From Pseudovibrio sp. JCM 19062 (lineage in GTDB: Bacteria; Pseudomonadota; Alphaproteobacteria; Rhizobiales; Stappiaceae): 58,783 nt of DNA. Each line of letters begins with the position of its first letter. Positions within the stretch are counted from its first letter, which is position 1. This document shows positions 28,074 to 36,841 of this stretch, in pieces. The stretch lies in the NCBI GenBank assembly GCA_001310715.1, contig BAXV01000022.1, positions 1-58,783 of the forward strand. Direction: 5' to 3'. A program made the position numbers and the translations under genes. Under the pieces are notes generated by a model, which saw only the letters and a list, made by a program, of their open reading frames with translations, did no database searches and was not told the origin of the DNA.

Positions 28074-29053
28074 TTATGACTTTATCGGCCGTTTCGCATC
28101 GTACTGGCCGTGGGGGCGGAACTTGTCGAGATAGGTCGGCAAAATCGCTTCCATGGAATGTGGCTCGATGCCAAGTCCCTCGAAGGTCCGCTTGTCTGAC
28201 TGGGCTTCCTTGCTCACCACATTGTCGTGCTTCAGCATGTTGACTGATCTACGGTCAGCATTGGCTTAGGCAGCATCTGCATAAACTTTGCCTGAATACG
28301 CGCGATCGGGAACGGCAGATTGACGAGCATGCGTTTGCGATGGGTGATCTTCATCATCAGCTGCAGACACTCTTTGAAGGTGGCAACACCGGGTCCGCCA
28401 AGCTCGTAGATTTTGCCAGCTTCCACCTTGTTCTCGGCAGCATTTGCGATTGCGAGCGCGACATCTCCAACGTAAACGGGCTGGAATTTTGTGTTTCCGC
28501 CGCCAATCAGAGGCAACGTCGGGAAAATCTGCGCCATACCACCGAAACGGTTGAAGAAATCATCTTCCGGGCCAAACACGATAGATGGGCGGAAAATGAC
28601 AGCGTTTGGCATGGCATCCAGAACGGCTTTTTCGCCAGCAGCCTTTGTTTTTGCATAAACAGCCGAGCTGTTTGCGTCTGCACCGATTGCAGAGATGTGA
28701 ACCAGAGTGTCGATGCCCTGCTCTTTACAAACTTCAGCGACTGTTGCCGGACCCTTTGCCTGAACACTTTCAAACTTCTGGGCACCACTTTCATAAAGAA
28801 TACCCACAAGGTTGATGACGGCGCACGCACCTTCCACAGCACGTTCGACAGATTTTTTGTTTCGCACGCTTGCAGCGACAGGCATGATCTGCCCAACAGC
28901 TCCAAGCGGCTGCAAATGTTCTGCAAGTTCAGGATGGCGAACAGCAGCGCGTACACTATATCCGCGCTCCGCTAAGATCCTGATGACGTGACGACCAATA
29001 AATCCTGATCCGCCGAAAACGGTGATAAGTTTCCCGTTAAGCGCTTGCGCCAT
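28074..29053 (-). CDS. Complex I NDUFA9-subunit-like NAD(P)-binding epimerase (one-base frameshift)
   Basis: Atypical short-chain dehydrogenase/epimerase resembling the NDUFA9 accessory subunit of mitochondrial complex I. Rossmann motif ITVFGGSGFIGRHVIRILAE at the N terminus, then VHISAIGADANSSAVYAKTK, IFRPSIVFGPEDDFFNRFGG and VYVGDVALAIANA. A G is missing near 28245; restored, the C terminus reads LTVDQVNMLKHDNVVSKEAQ and ends DAKRPIKS at 28074. Start at ATG 29053 (MAQALNG), 6 bases after AGGTGG; the ATG at 29059 is too close to that site. About 326 residues. Pairing with uppP is common in alphaproteobacteria. Confidence 0.85.
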
Positions 29054-29289
29054 TTTCATCCACCTTTGACAAATTTTGCGGGTCCGCGTATTAGTCCGCA
29101 TAACCCTCAAAAAAAGCTATAATTCATGGGATGTTAATAGGCCCAAGTTTTAGGGTTGTGAAGGCTCTCTGTGGAGAAATTAAAACTCTTTGCAAATGTG
29201 TGATTGACAATCCCAGTCCAGATCACTAGAACCCAGCCTCACAGAGCGGCGCTGCCAAGCAGCAACCCTCTGAAAGAAAAAGATGATAT

Positions 29290-29376
29290 GCCCAGATGGC
29301 GGAATTGGTAGACGCGCTAGCTTCAGGTGCTAGTGCCCGCAAGGGCGTGGAGGTTCGAGTCCTCTTCTGGGCACCA
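29290..29376 (+). tRNA. tRNA-Leu (anticodon CAG)
   Basis: 87-nt class II tRNA. Acceptor stem GCCCAGA pairs with TCTGGGC, discriminator A at 29373 and encoded CCA at 29374-29376. The anticodon loop TTCAGGT gives CAG, reading CUG. The long variable arm (TGCCCGCAAGGGCGT) is typical of tRNA-Leu. T-arm GGTTCGAGTCC is normal. Confidence 0.95.
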
Positions 29377-29486
29377 TCTTTTCTTCACAAAGCTCTCCCA
29401 AAAAACTAAGAGTAACTTGACCGTTTGGTGTAGAAGAGACAAAACACGTCTCATCACCCAATCGCGCTTATTCTTCGAGAGCAACA

Positions 29487-30107
29487 ATGACAATCAGATA
29501 TCACCAGAACGATCTTCCAGACCTTTCCAACTACGCTTCAGCTGAAGCTGTTGCCGTAGACACCGAAACTTTGGGTCTGAATCCACACCGGGATCGGTTG
29601 TGCGTTGTACAGCTTTCTTCTGGCGACGGATCTGCCGATGTGGTCCAGATTGAGCGCGGGCAGCTGGTTGCCCCCAATCTGCAAACGCTATTTGAAGACC
29701 CGAGCAAACCGAAAATTTTTCACTTTGCCCGCTTTGATGTTGCCATATTGAAGGAGTATCTTGATATTTCTGTTTCTCCGGTCTGGTGCACAAAGATTGC
29801 TTCAAAGCTTGTACGCACCTATACGGATCGACACGGATTGAAAGATCTTTGCCGAGAATTAATTGGTGTTGACCTTTCCAAGCAGCAGCAGAGCTCCGAT
29901 TGGGCCGCTGAAAAGCTGACAGACGCACAGCTGGCCTACGCTGCATCAGATGTTCTGCATCTGCACAAGCTCAAAGCACGCCTTGAATTCATGTTAGAGC
30001 GTGAAGAACGCACCGAAATTGCACAAAGGTGCTTCGATTTTCTGCCGACACGTGCACAATTGGACCTTGCCGGATGGCCTGAGAACGATATTTTCGCACA
30101 TTCTTAA
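29487..30107 (+). CDS. nrnC: NanoRNase C / RNase D-type 3'-5' exonuclease
   Basis: Degrades 2-5-nt RNAs; alphaproteobacteria use NrnC where others use Orn. Intact, 206 residues, the NrnC length, with no HRDC domain as in full RNase D. DEDDy residues are visible: VDTETLGLNPHRDRLCVVQL (D, E), HFARFDVAIL (D) and AYAASDVLHLHKL (Y and D). TYTDRHGLKDLCRELIGVDL and SKQQQSSDWAAEKL are strongly conserved family segments. It is the first gene of the usual nrnC-lptC-lptA-lptB-rpoN-hpf-ptsN order. Confidence 0.9.
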   Translation: MTIRYHQNDLPDLSNYASAEAVAVDTETLGLNPHRDRLCVVQLSSGDGSADVVQIERGQLVAPNLQTLFEDPSKPKIFHFARFDVAILKEYLDISVSPVWCTKIASKLVRTYTDRHGLKDLCRELIGVDLSKQQQSSDWAAEKLTDAQLAYAASDVLHLHKLKARLEFMLEREERTEIAQRCFDFLPTRAQLDLAGWPENDIFAHS

Positions 30108-30361
30108 GCGAAACTTTGAGTTTTCTACCAGTATTTGCGGTTTATTGTGCTTCTGCAATTGGATTTTGTTGAAGCGCACCCACTTAGGCAGCTAGTGTGT
30201 ACTTACCGCTTCCTTTCAGGTGCTACCTGAAATCTGCGTATCCACGGAAGCGCTTTGTGCCTGTAGAATACTGGTCACTCCTTGCGAGAGAAGAGATCGG
30301 AAATGGCAACCGGATAGCGATTCGCTATGAGCGTCGCTTCCAGAATGTTCCAGGATAACGA

Positions 30362-31023
30362 ATGACTACAATGGAGAACATGCCAAGGGACTTTGCGGAC
30401 CACCCGCAAGCACGACTGGATAAGGCGCGTAAGTCTGCCCGCCGCCATTCAATACTCGTGCGTCTCCTTCGATTCACACTTCCTGTCGTTGGCGTACTGA
30501 TTGCCCTCGGTGTGGTTGGTATGATCGTTCTCCAGAATCTTCTTTCAGGCCTGAGCATTGGGGATATCAGCCTGACAACCGAAGGCTGGTCATGTCCAAC
30601 CCGCATCTGTCGGGCAATGACGGTGATCGCTCCTACAGCGTGCAGGCGGACCGCGCCATTCAGCGCATTACGAATCCGCAGGTCATTGACTTAGAGAATA
30701 TTGCGGCTCAAATCACCACAGCTCCGGGGGAAACTCTGAGTGTCACGTCCCGAAACGGCACGTTTGATACGGAGATGGAAACCCTGAAGCTGACAAACGG
30801 GATTACAGCTTCCCACAGCAAAGGCTACACAGCGAAATTTGAGTATCTCGATATCGATATGAAAACAGGTACAATGCTGACCAATGATGCGGTTGATGTC
30901 ACTTCCGATGGTGGCTATATCGATGCTGGATCTATGGAATTTGATCAAAGAAACAATGTTTTGAATTTTCGCCAGGGCGTCAAAATGAAGCTCTTGCCCT
31001 GGGCACTGGAGAACGGTCAATGA
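30362..31023 (+). CDS. lptC: LPS export protein LptC (frameshifted)
   Basis: Inner-membrane-anchored periplasmic component of the lipopolysaccharide transport bridge. One N-terminal membrane helix (TLPVVGVLIALGVVGMIVLQ) is followed by an OstA-like beta-jellyroll domain (YSVQADRAIQRITNPQVIDL, VTSDGGYIDAGSMEFDQRNN). An indel near 30585-30595 splits the gene. Corrected length is about 220 residues, close to the alphaproteobacterial form. The stop overlaps the lptA ATG (ATGA at 31020). Confidence 0.85.
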
Positions 31024-31589
31024 TTAACCGGATAAGGATACTCTCTCTTTCTTGTCTTTTGGCGCTCGGGCTGGCAGGTGCTGGCCATGCGCAGACGTTC
31101 TCCGATTCTTTTGCCGGGTTTGGTTCTGACAGCGAGGAACCTATCGAGATTGAAGCGACGAACCTTCAGGTCCGCGATGAAGACAAAAGCGCGATCTTTT
31201 CCGGAAATGTTGTCGTCATCCAAGGTGACGCCAAGCTGGAAACCGAACGCCTGATCGTATTTTACGAAGGCTCCATGGCCAATGGCACTGCGGATGGAGA
31301 ACCCGTCCAGCAGTCCATCTCCCGCCTTGAAGCAAAAGGTAACGTCCTGATTTCCTCCAAGGATCAGGTTGCAACCGGCGATGATGCCAGCTTTGACATG
31401 AACGAGCAACTTGTTGTGATGACCGGCGAGCGTGTAGTGTTGAGCCAGGGACCAAACGTGATTGTTGGCAATCGTCTTGTGATCAATCTGGAGACTGGCA
31501 GAGCAAATTTGGATTCCACTGCAGCTGGCAGTAATACTGGTCGTGTACGGATGCTTTTGCAACCAAACAGCCTTGAAAATGAGAACTAA
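31020..31589 (+). CDS. lptA: LPS export periplasmic protein LptA
   Basis: Periplasmic bridge protein moving LPS from LptC to LptD. Intact, 189 residues. Signal peptide (LSLSCLLALGLAGAGHAQ) and an OstA-like beta-jellyroll domain with repeats EIEATNLQVRDEDKSAIFSG-NVVV and ITSSK-like turns, then ATGDDASFDMNEQLVVMTGE. Translational overlap with lptC and 18 bases to lptB show a single operon. Confidence 0.9.
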   Translation: MINRIRILSLSCLLALGLAGAGHAQTFSDSFAGFGSDSEEPIEIEATNLQVRDEDKSAIFSGNVVVIQGDAKLETERLIVFYEGSMANGTADGEPVQQSISRLEAKGNVLISSKDQVATGDDASFDMNEQLVVMTGERVVLSQGPNVIVGNRLVINLETGRANLDSTAAGSNTGRVRMLLQPNSLENEN

Positions 31590-31607
31590 ACAAAATAGGC
31601 GACGCCA

Positions 31608-32401
31608 TTGAGTGCACACCCAATTGATCCTCAGATCCCGACACATCAGCCAGAAGGCATCAAGCACGCTGCTCCCTCAGAAGCGGTGCTGGAAGTTGAT
31701 AGTATCGGGAAGAGTTATGGACGGCGTCAGGTCGTCAAGCACGTCAGCCTGAATGTCAGGCGTGGTGAAGCCGTTGGGCTCTTAGGGCCAAACGGTGCAG
31801 GTAAAACCACCTGCTTTTATATGATCACCGGGCTTATTCGCCCTGACCATGGCGCAATTCGTCTCGATAATTTCGATATGACGCAGCTGCCCATGTACCG
31901 TCGTGCGCGTCTGGGCGTTGGTTATCTTCCTCAGGAAGCTTCCATTTTCCGTGGTCTTTCCGTTGAAGACAACATCCGTGCGGTTCTGGAAGTTGTGGAG
32001 CCGAATAAGAAGCGTCGTGAGGAGGATCTGAATTCTCTTCTGGCAGAATTCGGTGTGACCCACCTTCGCAAATCACCAAGTATCGCGCTTAGTGGTGGTG
32101 AACGCCGCCGCGTGGAGATTGCACGTGCGCTGGCAACGCGCCCCTCTTTCATGCTGCTTGATGAACCATTTGCAGGTATTGACCCGATTGCCGTGGGTGA
32201 CATTCAGCAGCTTGTGCGCCATCTGACGCAGCGGGGCATTGGTGTTCTGATTACGGACCACAACGTTCGCGAAACACTGGGCTGATTGACCGCGCTTATA
32301 TTATCGCGGCAGGTGAAGTTTTGACGGAAGGCAAGCCGCATCAGATTGTTGCTGATCCGGATGTACGGCGCTTGTATCTCGGGGAACAGTTCACTCTTTG
32401 A
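31608..32401 (+). CDS. lptB: LPS export ABC transporter ATPase LptB (one-base frameshift)
   Basis: ATPase powering LPS extraction with LptF/LptG. Walker [20 protein letters not shown]-loop [17 protein letters not shown], signature [15 protein letters not shown], Walker [15 protein letters not shown], switch histidine [14 protein letters not shown] is missing near 32281. Restored, the protein continues [19 protein letters not shown] and ends YLGEQFTL at 32399-32401. The ORF opens at TTG 31608 and has a roughly 25-residue N-terminal extension seen in rhizobial LptB. No ATG is in frame nearby. Confidence 0.93.
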
Positions 32402-32475
32402 TTTTCAACCAATGCCGAATTGCGTAGAAGGGTGTTGCAAGCTAGCTTGCAGCACTTGGAGGATGAAATAACTCT

Positions 32476-34012
32476 ATGGCAATCGGTCCCAAACTAGAAT
32501 TTCGGCAAAGCCAGCAACTTGTTATGACGCCGCAGCTGATGCAGGCGATCAAGCTGCTGCAACTGTCGAATATGGACCTGATTGCACACGTCAACAGCGA
32601 GCTGGAAAGCAATCCTTTTCTGGAGCGCGACGAAAGCCCGGATGGAGCGGGACCTGCTGCTGATATCCCCACTACAGAGAACACTTCTGAAACCAACGAC
32701 AGTGCTGCAGATGCTCAGGAAGGAGACTGGCTCAAAAATGAGCTGGAGATTACCCCTGAAGCAATTTCAAGCAATCTGGATTCAGAACTGTCCAACGTCT
32801 TTCCTGATGATAACGGCGAGAACCCATCCGCTGATCCCATTCAGAAGAAGGCTGATAACTGGCAAGCGCCTAGCCATACGACCTCTGGAGGCGGTTCTGA
32901 CTACAATCTGGAAGCCTTTGTCGCCGCAAAGGTTTCACTGAGCGAACACTTGCAGGAGCAGCTTGGGTTTGTTGTTACCAACACTGCCGATACTCTGGTG
33001 GCACACCAACTGATCGACTGCCTTGATGAGAACGGCTACCTGCGCATCGACAGCGCCGAGATGGCAAACAGGCTTGGTGTTTCGGAACAGGAGTTGGAAC
33101 GGATTGTTCATGCCTTGCAGGGACTTGATCCGGTTGGTGTGTTTGCCCGGAACTTGCATGAGTGCCTTAAGCTGCAGCTGTTAGAGAAGGATCGTTATGA
33201 TCCTGCCATGCAGGCGCTGGTCGAGAATATTGAGTTGCTGGCCTTGCGTGATCTGGCGAAACTCAAACGCCTGTGCAAAGTTGATGACGAAGATTTGAAG
33301 GACATGATCCTTGAGATCAAAGAGCTCAACCAAAGCCCGGCGCAGCCTTCAACACCGAAATTACCCAGCCAGTCGTTCCTGATGCATTTGTTCATCCGGC
33401 CTCTGACGGAGGCTGGACAGTGGAACTTAACACGGACAGCCTGCCGAAGGTTCTGGTGAACCAGAGTTACTACTCAGAGATCTCCCAGGCTCCAGAAACG
33501 ATAAGGATCTGGCCTACTTCACCGACAGCTTGCAGACCGCGAACTGGCTCATCAGGAGCCTTGACCAGCGGGCGCGGACAATTTTGAAAGTGTCCTCAGA
33601 AATTGTGCGACAGCAGGACGGTTTTCTTACTTATGGTGTCCAGCATCTGCGGCCAATGAACCTGCGCGTGGTGGCAGATGCGATTGGAATGCATGAATCC
33701 ACAGTCAGTCGCGTCACCTCCAACAAATACATTGCCACGCCGCGCGGAATTTTTGAGCTGAAATACTTCTTTTCTGCCGCAATTGCGTCTTCTGAAGGTG
33801 GTGAATCGCACTCAGCGGAATCAGTCCGATATCGGATCAAGTTGCTAATTGATTCAGAAGATCCCAAGAAGATTCTCTCTGATGACGCCCTTGTGAAAAT
33901 TCTCAAGAATGATGGTGTGGATATAGCGCGACGTACTGTAGCTAAGTATCGGGAAGCATTAAAGATTTCCAGCTCCGTCCAGCGCCGGAGAGAAAAGAAC
34001 AATCTTACCTAA
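32476..34012 (+). CDS. rpoN: RNA polymerase sigma-54 factor (frameshifted twice)
   Basis: Alternative sigma factor recognising -24/-12 promoters and needing AAA+ activators. N-terminal activator-binding region RQSQQLVMTPQLMQAIKLLQ, acidic linker, core-binding region (LSEHLQEQLGFVV), and DNA-binding helix-turn-helix LRVVADAIGMHESTVSRVTS. The RpoN box ARRTVAKYRE lies near the end. Indels near 33340 and 33495 break the middle part (corrected: KPGAAFNTEITQPVVPDAFV, then KDLAYFTDSLQTANWLIRSL). Corrected length is about 511 residues, normal. Downstream hpf and ptsN are its classical neighbours. Confidence 0.93.
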
Positions 34013-34230
34013 ACTACTGATATTTCTTATTATTTTAAAGAGAACTAATAGGGTCCTGATCGGTTAATGTCCTCTATAGGATGTTTCACTCTTCTCAAAG
34101 AATTTTTCAGGAACTCGAAAACAGTAGCACTTTAAACTCAGCTGGTCCAAACTACATGTGTTAGAGGGTTCTTTTCTCTTTAGCTAAAGAACCTTACAGC
34201 GAATAAGTCGACACAACATAAGAGGTTCCC

Positions 34231-34821
34231 ATGACAATTAGAATTTCGGGGAGGAACGTGGACATTGGTGATGCTACCAGAACTCACGTTGAAGACCGGA
34301 TTTCCGATGCACTGGATAAATATTTCCCAGGCGCATACACGGGTCATGTGACAATCGCGCGCGAAGGCTCCGGCTTCCGTTCCGACTGCACAGTCCACCT
34401 CAGTACAGGTGTGGTGCTTCAGGTTTCGGGCGATAGCCAGGATCCGCGCCAGAGTTTCGACAAAGCCGCCGAACGCATTGAGAAAAGGCTAAGGCGCTAT
34501 AACAGAAAGTTAAACGACCACCATACAAATGGTACCCCTGCTGAATGGCAGACATACGGTGCGACATCGTATGTTCTTGCAGACCCTGAGCAGGAAGATG
34601 AGGTACCAGCCGACTACAACCCACTTGTGGTTGCAGAAACCGAGGCGAAAGTGAAGACGCTGACTGTTGGAATGGCAGTTATGGAGCTAGATTTGAGTGA
34701 AGCTCCTGTTGTAGTGTTCCGCAACGCTGGTAATGGTGAGGTAAATGTCGTATTCCGTCGTGAAGACGGAAACGTTGGCTGGATTGATCCTAATCTTGCC
34801 AACGGGGCTGCCCCTAACTAA
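34231..34821 (+). CDS. hpf: Ribosome hibernation promoting factor, long form
   Basis: Binds the 30S decoding centre in stationary phase and drives 100S dimer formation. Intact, 196 residues: N-terminal HPF/YfiA domain (MTIRISGRNVDIGDATRTHV, FDKAAERIEKRLRRYNRKLN) and the C-terminal dimerisation domain of long HPF (ALEL-type segment AVMELDLSEAPVVVFRNAGN, REDGNVGWIDP). It has a 218-base upstream gap after rpoN, long enough for its own promoter. Confidence 0.93.
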   Translation: MTIRISGRNVDIGDATRTHVEDRISDALDKYFPGAYTGHVTIAREGSGFRSDCTVHLSTGVVLQVSGDSQDPRQSFDKAAERIEKRLRRYNRKLNDHHTNGTPAEWQTYGATSYVLADPEQEDEVPADYNPLVVAETEAKVKTLTVGMAVMELDLSEAPVVVFRNAGNGEVNVVFRREDGNVGWIDPNLANGAAPN

Positions 34822-34845
34822 TAACCACGGTCATAACGACCCTGC

Positions 34846-34876
34846 ACAAAGCCGGTTTACACCGGCTTTGTATTTT
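34846..34876 (+). terminator. Terminator between hpf and ptsN
   Basis: ACAAAGCCGGT (34846-34856), loop TTAC, ACCGGCTTTGT (34861-34871), then ATTTTG. It ends only a few bases before the ptsN ATG at 34879, so ptsN mRNA from read-through would carry a hairpin next to its start. Confidence 0.75.
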
Positions 34877-34878
34877 GC

Positions 34879-35364
34879 ATGAACACGGATCAAGGAATGG
34901 ATCTGAACGAACTTCTTCGTCCCGAAGCTGTCATTGCCAATCTCAAGGCAAACAGTAAAAAACAAGCCCTGCAGGAACTTGCAGAACGGGCCTCTGAGAT
35001 TTGCGGTGAAACTGAGCGCGATATCTTTGATACGCTGCTGCAACGCGAACGTCTCGGCTCTACCGGTGTCGGCAACGGCATTGCAATTCCGCATGGCAAG
35101 ATCGTGAACCTGGATGGGTTGCACGGCCTGTTTGCGCGACTGGACAAACCGATCGAGTTCGACAGCTTGGATGACCAGCCTGTTGATCTGATCTTCGTCC
35201 TGCTTGCGCCTGAGGGCGCTGGTGCTGACCACCTGAAGGCTCTGGCTCGTGTTGCTCGCCTTTTGAGGGATGCTGATATTGCAAGCAAGTTGCGTGCAAC
35301 AACAGATGCAGATGCGATTTATTCTATTCTGACACAGCCTCAAACCTCGCCAAACGCAGCCTGA
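34879..35364 (+). CDS. ptsN: PTS IIA-like nitrogen-regulatory protein
   Basis: EIIA(Ntr) of the nitrogen phosphotransferase system, phosphorylated by NPr, with regulatory rather than transport roles. Intact, 161 residues: LLRPEAVIANLKANSKKQAL, active-site histidine in GVGNGIAIPHGKIV, and VDLIFVLLAPEGAGADHLKA. The start could be ATG 34879 or ATG 34897 (MDLNELL). Neither has an ideally placed ribosome site, because AAGGA abuts 34897 directly. A strong terminator follows. Confidence 0.92.
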   Translation: MNTDQGMDLNELLRPEAVIANLKANSKKQALQELAERASEICGETERDIFDTLLQRERLGSTGVGNGIAIPHGKIVNLDGLHGLFARLDKPIEFDSLDDQPVDLIFVLLAPEGAGADHLKALARVARLLRDADIASKLRATTDADAIYSILTQPQTSPNAA

Positions 35365-35390
35365 GAAGCGCACACAGATTTAAAAATAGA

Positions 35391-35428
35391 AAAGCCTGGA
35401 TTGGACAGACACCAATCCAGGCTTTTTC
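35391..35428 (+). terminator. Strong intrinsic terminator after ptsN
   Basis: A 14-bp perfect stem AAAGCCTGGATTGG / CCAATCCAGGCTTT (35391-35404, 35412-35425), loop ACAGACA, flanked by A- and T-runs. Confidence 0.88.
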
Positions 35429-35517
35429 GTTGCCTCATTAGCCGGGCTTAACCAACGCTTTGCGCAGACGCGCAAAACCACTGCTGATTTACCACTCCGG
35501 CAAGTCAGGGTATGACT

Positions 35518-35781
35518 TTAGTGGACGCTTAGAGCTTCCAGATCATTCTCGATTGCATTTGCAATCGCAGCATTGCGGGTGTCTGTCAGAACCAGCGGCG
35601 TGCCATCAGCGGCCAAAAGCGCCCATGCCGGTAGATCTGCATCCTGCAACTCTGCATCCGGGAACATTTTTTTTCAGATCTTTTGGAGAAATCCGCCTGA
35701 CATAGGCAACTTCACCAGCTCCAAGTTCTTCAAAATTCTCGTACGGGTCGTCGGCCAGCACAGAGGGGGCGTGTGTCATCG
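35518..35781 (-). CDS. DUF1150 family protein (one-base frameshift)
   Basis: Small acidic protein of about 87 residues of unknown function, found beside Hsp20 genes in many alphaproteobacteria and probably part of the heat-shock response. Start ATG 35781 (MTHAPSVLADDPYENFEEL) with AAGGAGAAGG upstream. An extra base in the A-run (35668-35675 on the given strand) breaks the frame. Corrected, it reads KKMFPDAELQDADLPAWALL and TPLVLTDTRNAAIANAIEND, ending at 35518. The hsp20 gene lies 165 bases upstream on the same strand. Confidence 0.82.
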
Positions 35782-35858
35782 CCTTCTCCTTGGAAGTTAC
35801 TAGAGCGTGTCGCGTCATTTTCATGCACACTTCAGGCCCTAAGTCTCTGTTCTATTTT

Positions 35859-35904
35859 GCGTATCCTTGGTCCCAAAACCGGTTCCCACTTTTCGGGGAT
35901 ACGC
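35859..35904. repeat. Dispersed palindromic intergenic repeat of rhizobial type
   Basis: GCGTATCC (35859-35866) and GGATACGC (35897-35904) frame an inner segment TTGGTCCCAAAACCGGTTCC. The sequence around ACCGGTT and CACTTTTCGG closely resembles a palindromic intergenic element that I remember as very common in Rhizobiales genomes. It lies between hsp20 and DUF1150. A further motif often seen with it, AGAGCGTGTCGCG, is present nearby at about 35802. Confidence 0.6.
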
Positions 35905-35946
35905 GTCAACACTCAGATCAGCGCGTAGCAGGATAACACCTTTGCC

Positions 35947-36374
35947 TCAATCTCCCGCCGAAATCTCGATCCGGCGAACGATACGCTCTGGCTCAGGACG
36001 AGCAAGATCAATAGACAACAGACCATCTCGCAGGTCTGCCCCCAAAATTTCAATGCCCTCTGCCAGAACAAATGCGCGCTGGAACTGGCGGGCAGCTATT
36101 CCTCGATGAAGATATTGGCGCGTTTTGTCTTCTTGTTGGCGTCCACGGATCACCAGTTGGCTTTCTTCGACAGAAACGTCCAATTGGTCACGTGTGAAGC
36201 CAGCAACCGCAAGTGTGATGCGGATAACCTCACCTTTTTCGTCGGTGGCAGCGAGGCGTTCTATATTGTAGGGCGGGTAGCATCATTGGCTGCTTTGCTC
36301 ACCCTATCCAATACGCGCTCGATATCATCGAAGCCCAACATAAATGGGCTCGAGAACGCAGATACTCGCGTCAT
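35947..36374 (-). CDS. Small heat-shock protein Hsp20/IbpA (one-base frameshift)
   Basis: ATP-independent chaperone that holds unfolded proteins. About 142 residues after correction of one indel near 36275. N terminus MTRVSAFSSPFMLGFDDIER, then YPPYNIERLAATDEKGEVIR (restored frame), and the alpha-crystallin domain ITLAVAGFTRDQLDVSVEES, LHRGIAARQFQRAFVLA and GLLSIDLARPEPE. Start ATG 36374 with AAGGA upstream. A heat-shock-type promoter is visible at 36463-36491. DUF1150 follows. Confidence 0.88.
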
Positions 36375-36462
36375 AATCCAAGTCCTTCTTAAAGCGACCC
36401 AGCTCCAGACCCTCATTAGGCATCCGGTGTGAGGGCATCTCGCCCTCGGTCTTGCCTCTGGA

Positions 36463-36491
36463 ATATGGCGGTTAGCGACGAAGGTTTCAAG
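36463..36491 (-). promoter_or_regulatory. Sigma32 (RpoH)-type promoter of hsp20
   Basis: Read on the minus strand: CTTGAAA, 14 bases, CGCCATAT, one mismatch from the sigma32 consensus CTTGAAA-N12-14-CCCCATNT. It lies about 90 bases before the hsp20 start. The leader contains a GAGGGC/GCCCTC hairpin near 36430-36447. Confidence 0.6.
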
Positions 36492-36841
36492 TTAACTTAA
36501 TGATACTCAATTATTTCTCTCGGATTCTGCTGGTTTTCTCAGGCCCCTACGCAAGCTGAGGTAGTGAAACCGCATGGAGTTCAACAGAACTTCTCCAAAC
36601 TTCCAGACTTTGAAGAACGCGCACTTCCCTCAACTGCTGCATGGCGTATGACAGGAATGACGGACATGGATCATGCAGAAGTGAATAGCTCGCGAGCCAC
36701 CTTACTGGTGAAAATCTATCCATTTGCGTTGATTGCTTCTAGTTTGAGCGCACCAGCACTGCGTAGACCATGTGGATCATCTGATGCTGAATTCTATTTG
36801 GTCTCCGCAAAAGCGCGCAACGCTTCTTCTCGGGATTTTTT
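36492..36841. other. Gap between hsp20 promoter and photolyase 3' end, no gene seen
   Basis: About 350 bases. No frame here resembles a protein and I see no RNA structure worth naming. It lies downstream of phr and upstream of the hsp20 promoter. Confidence 0.35.
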
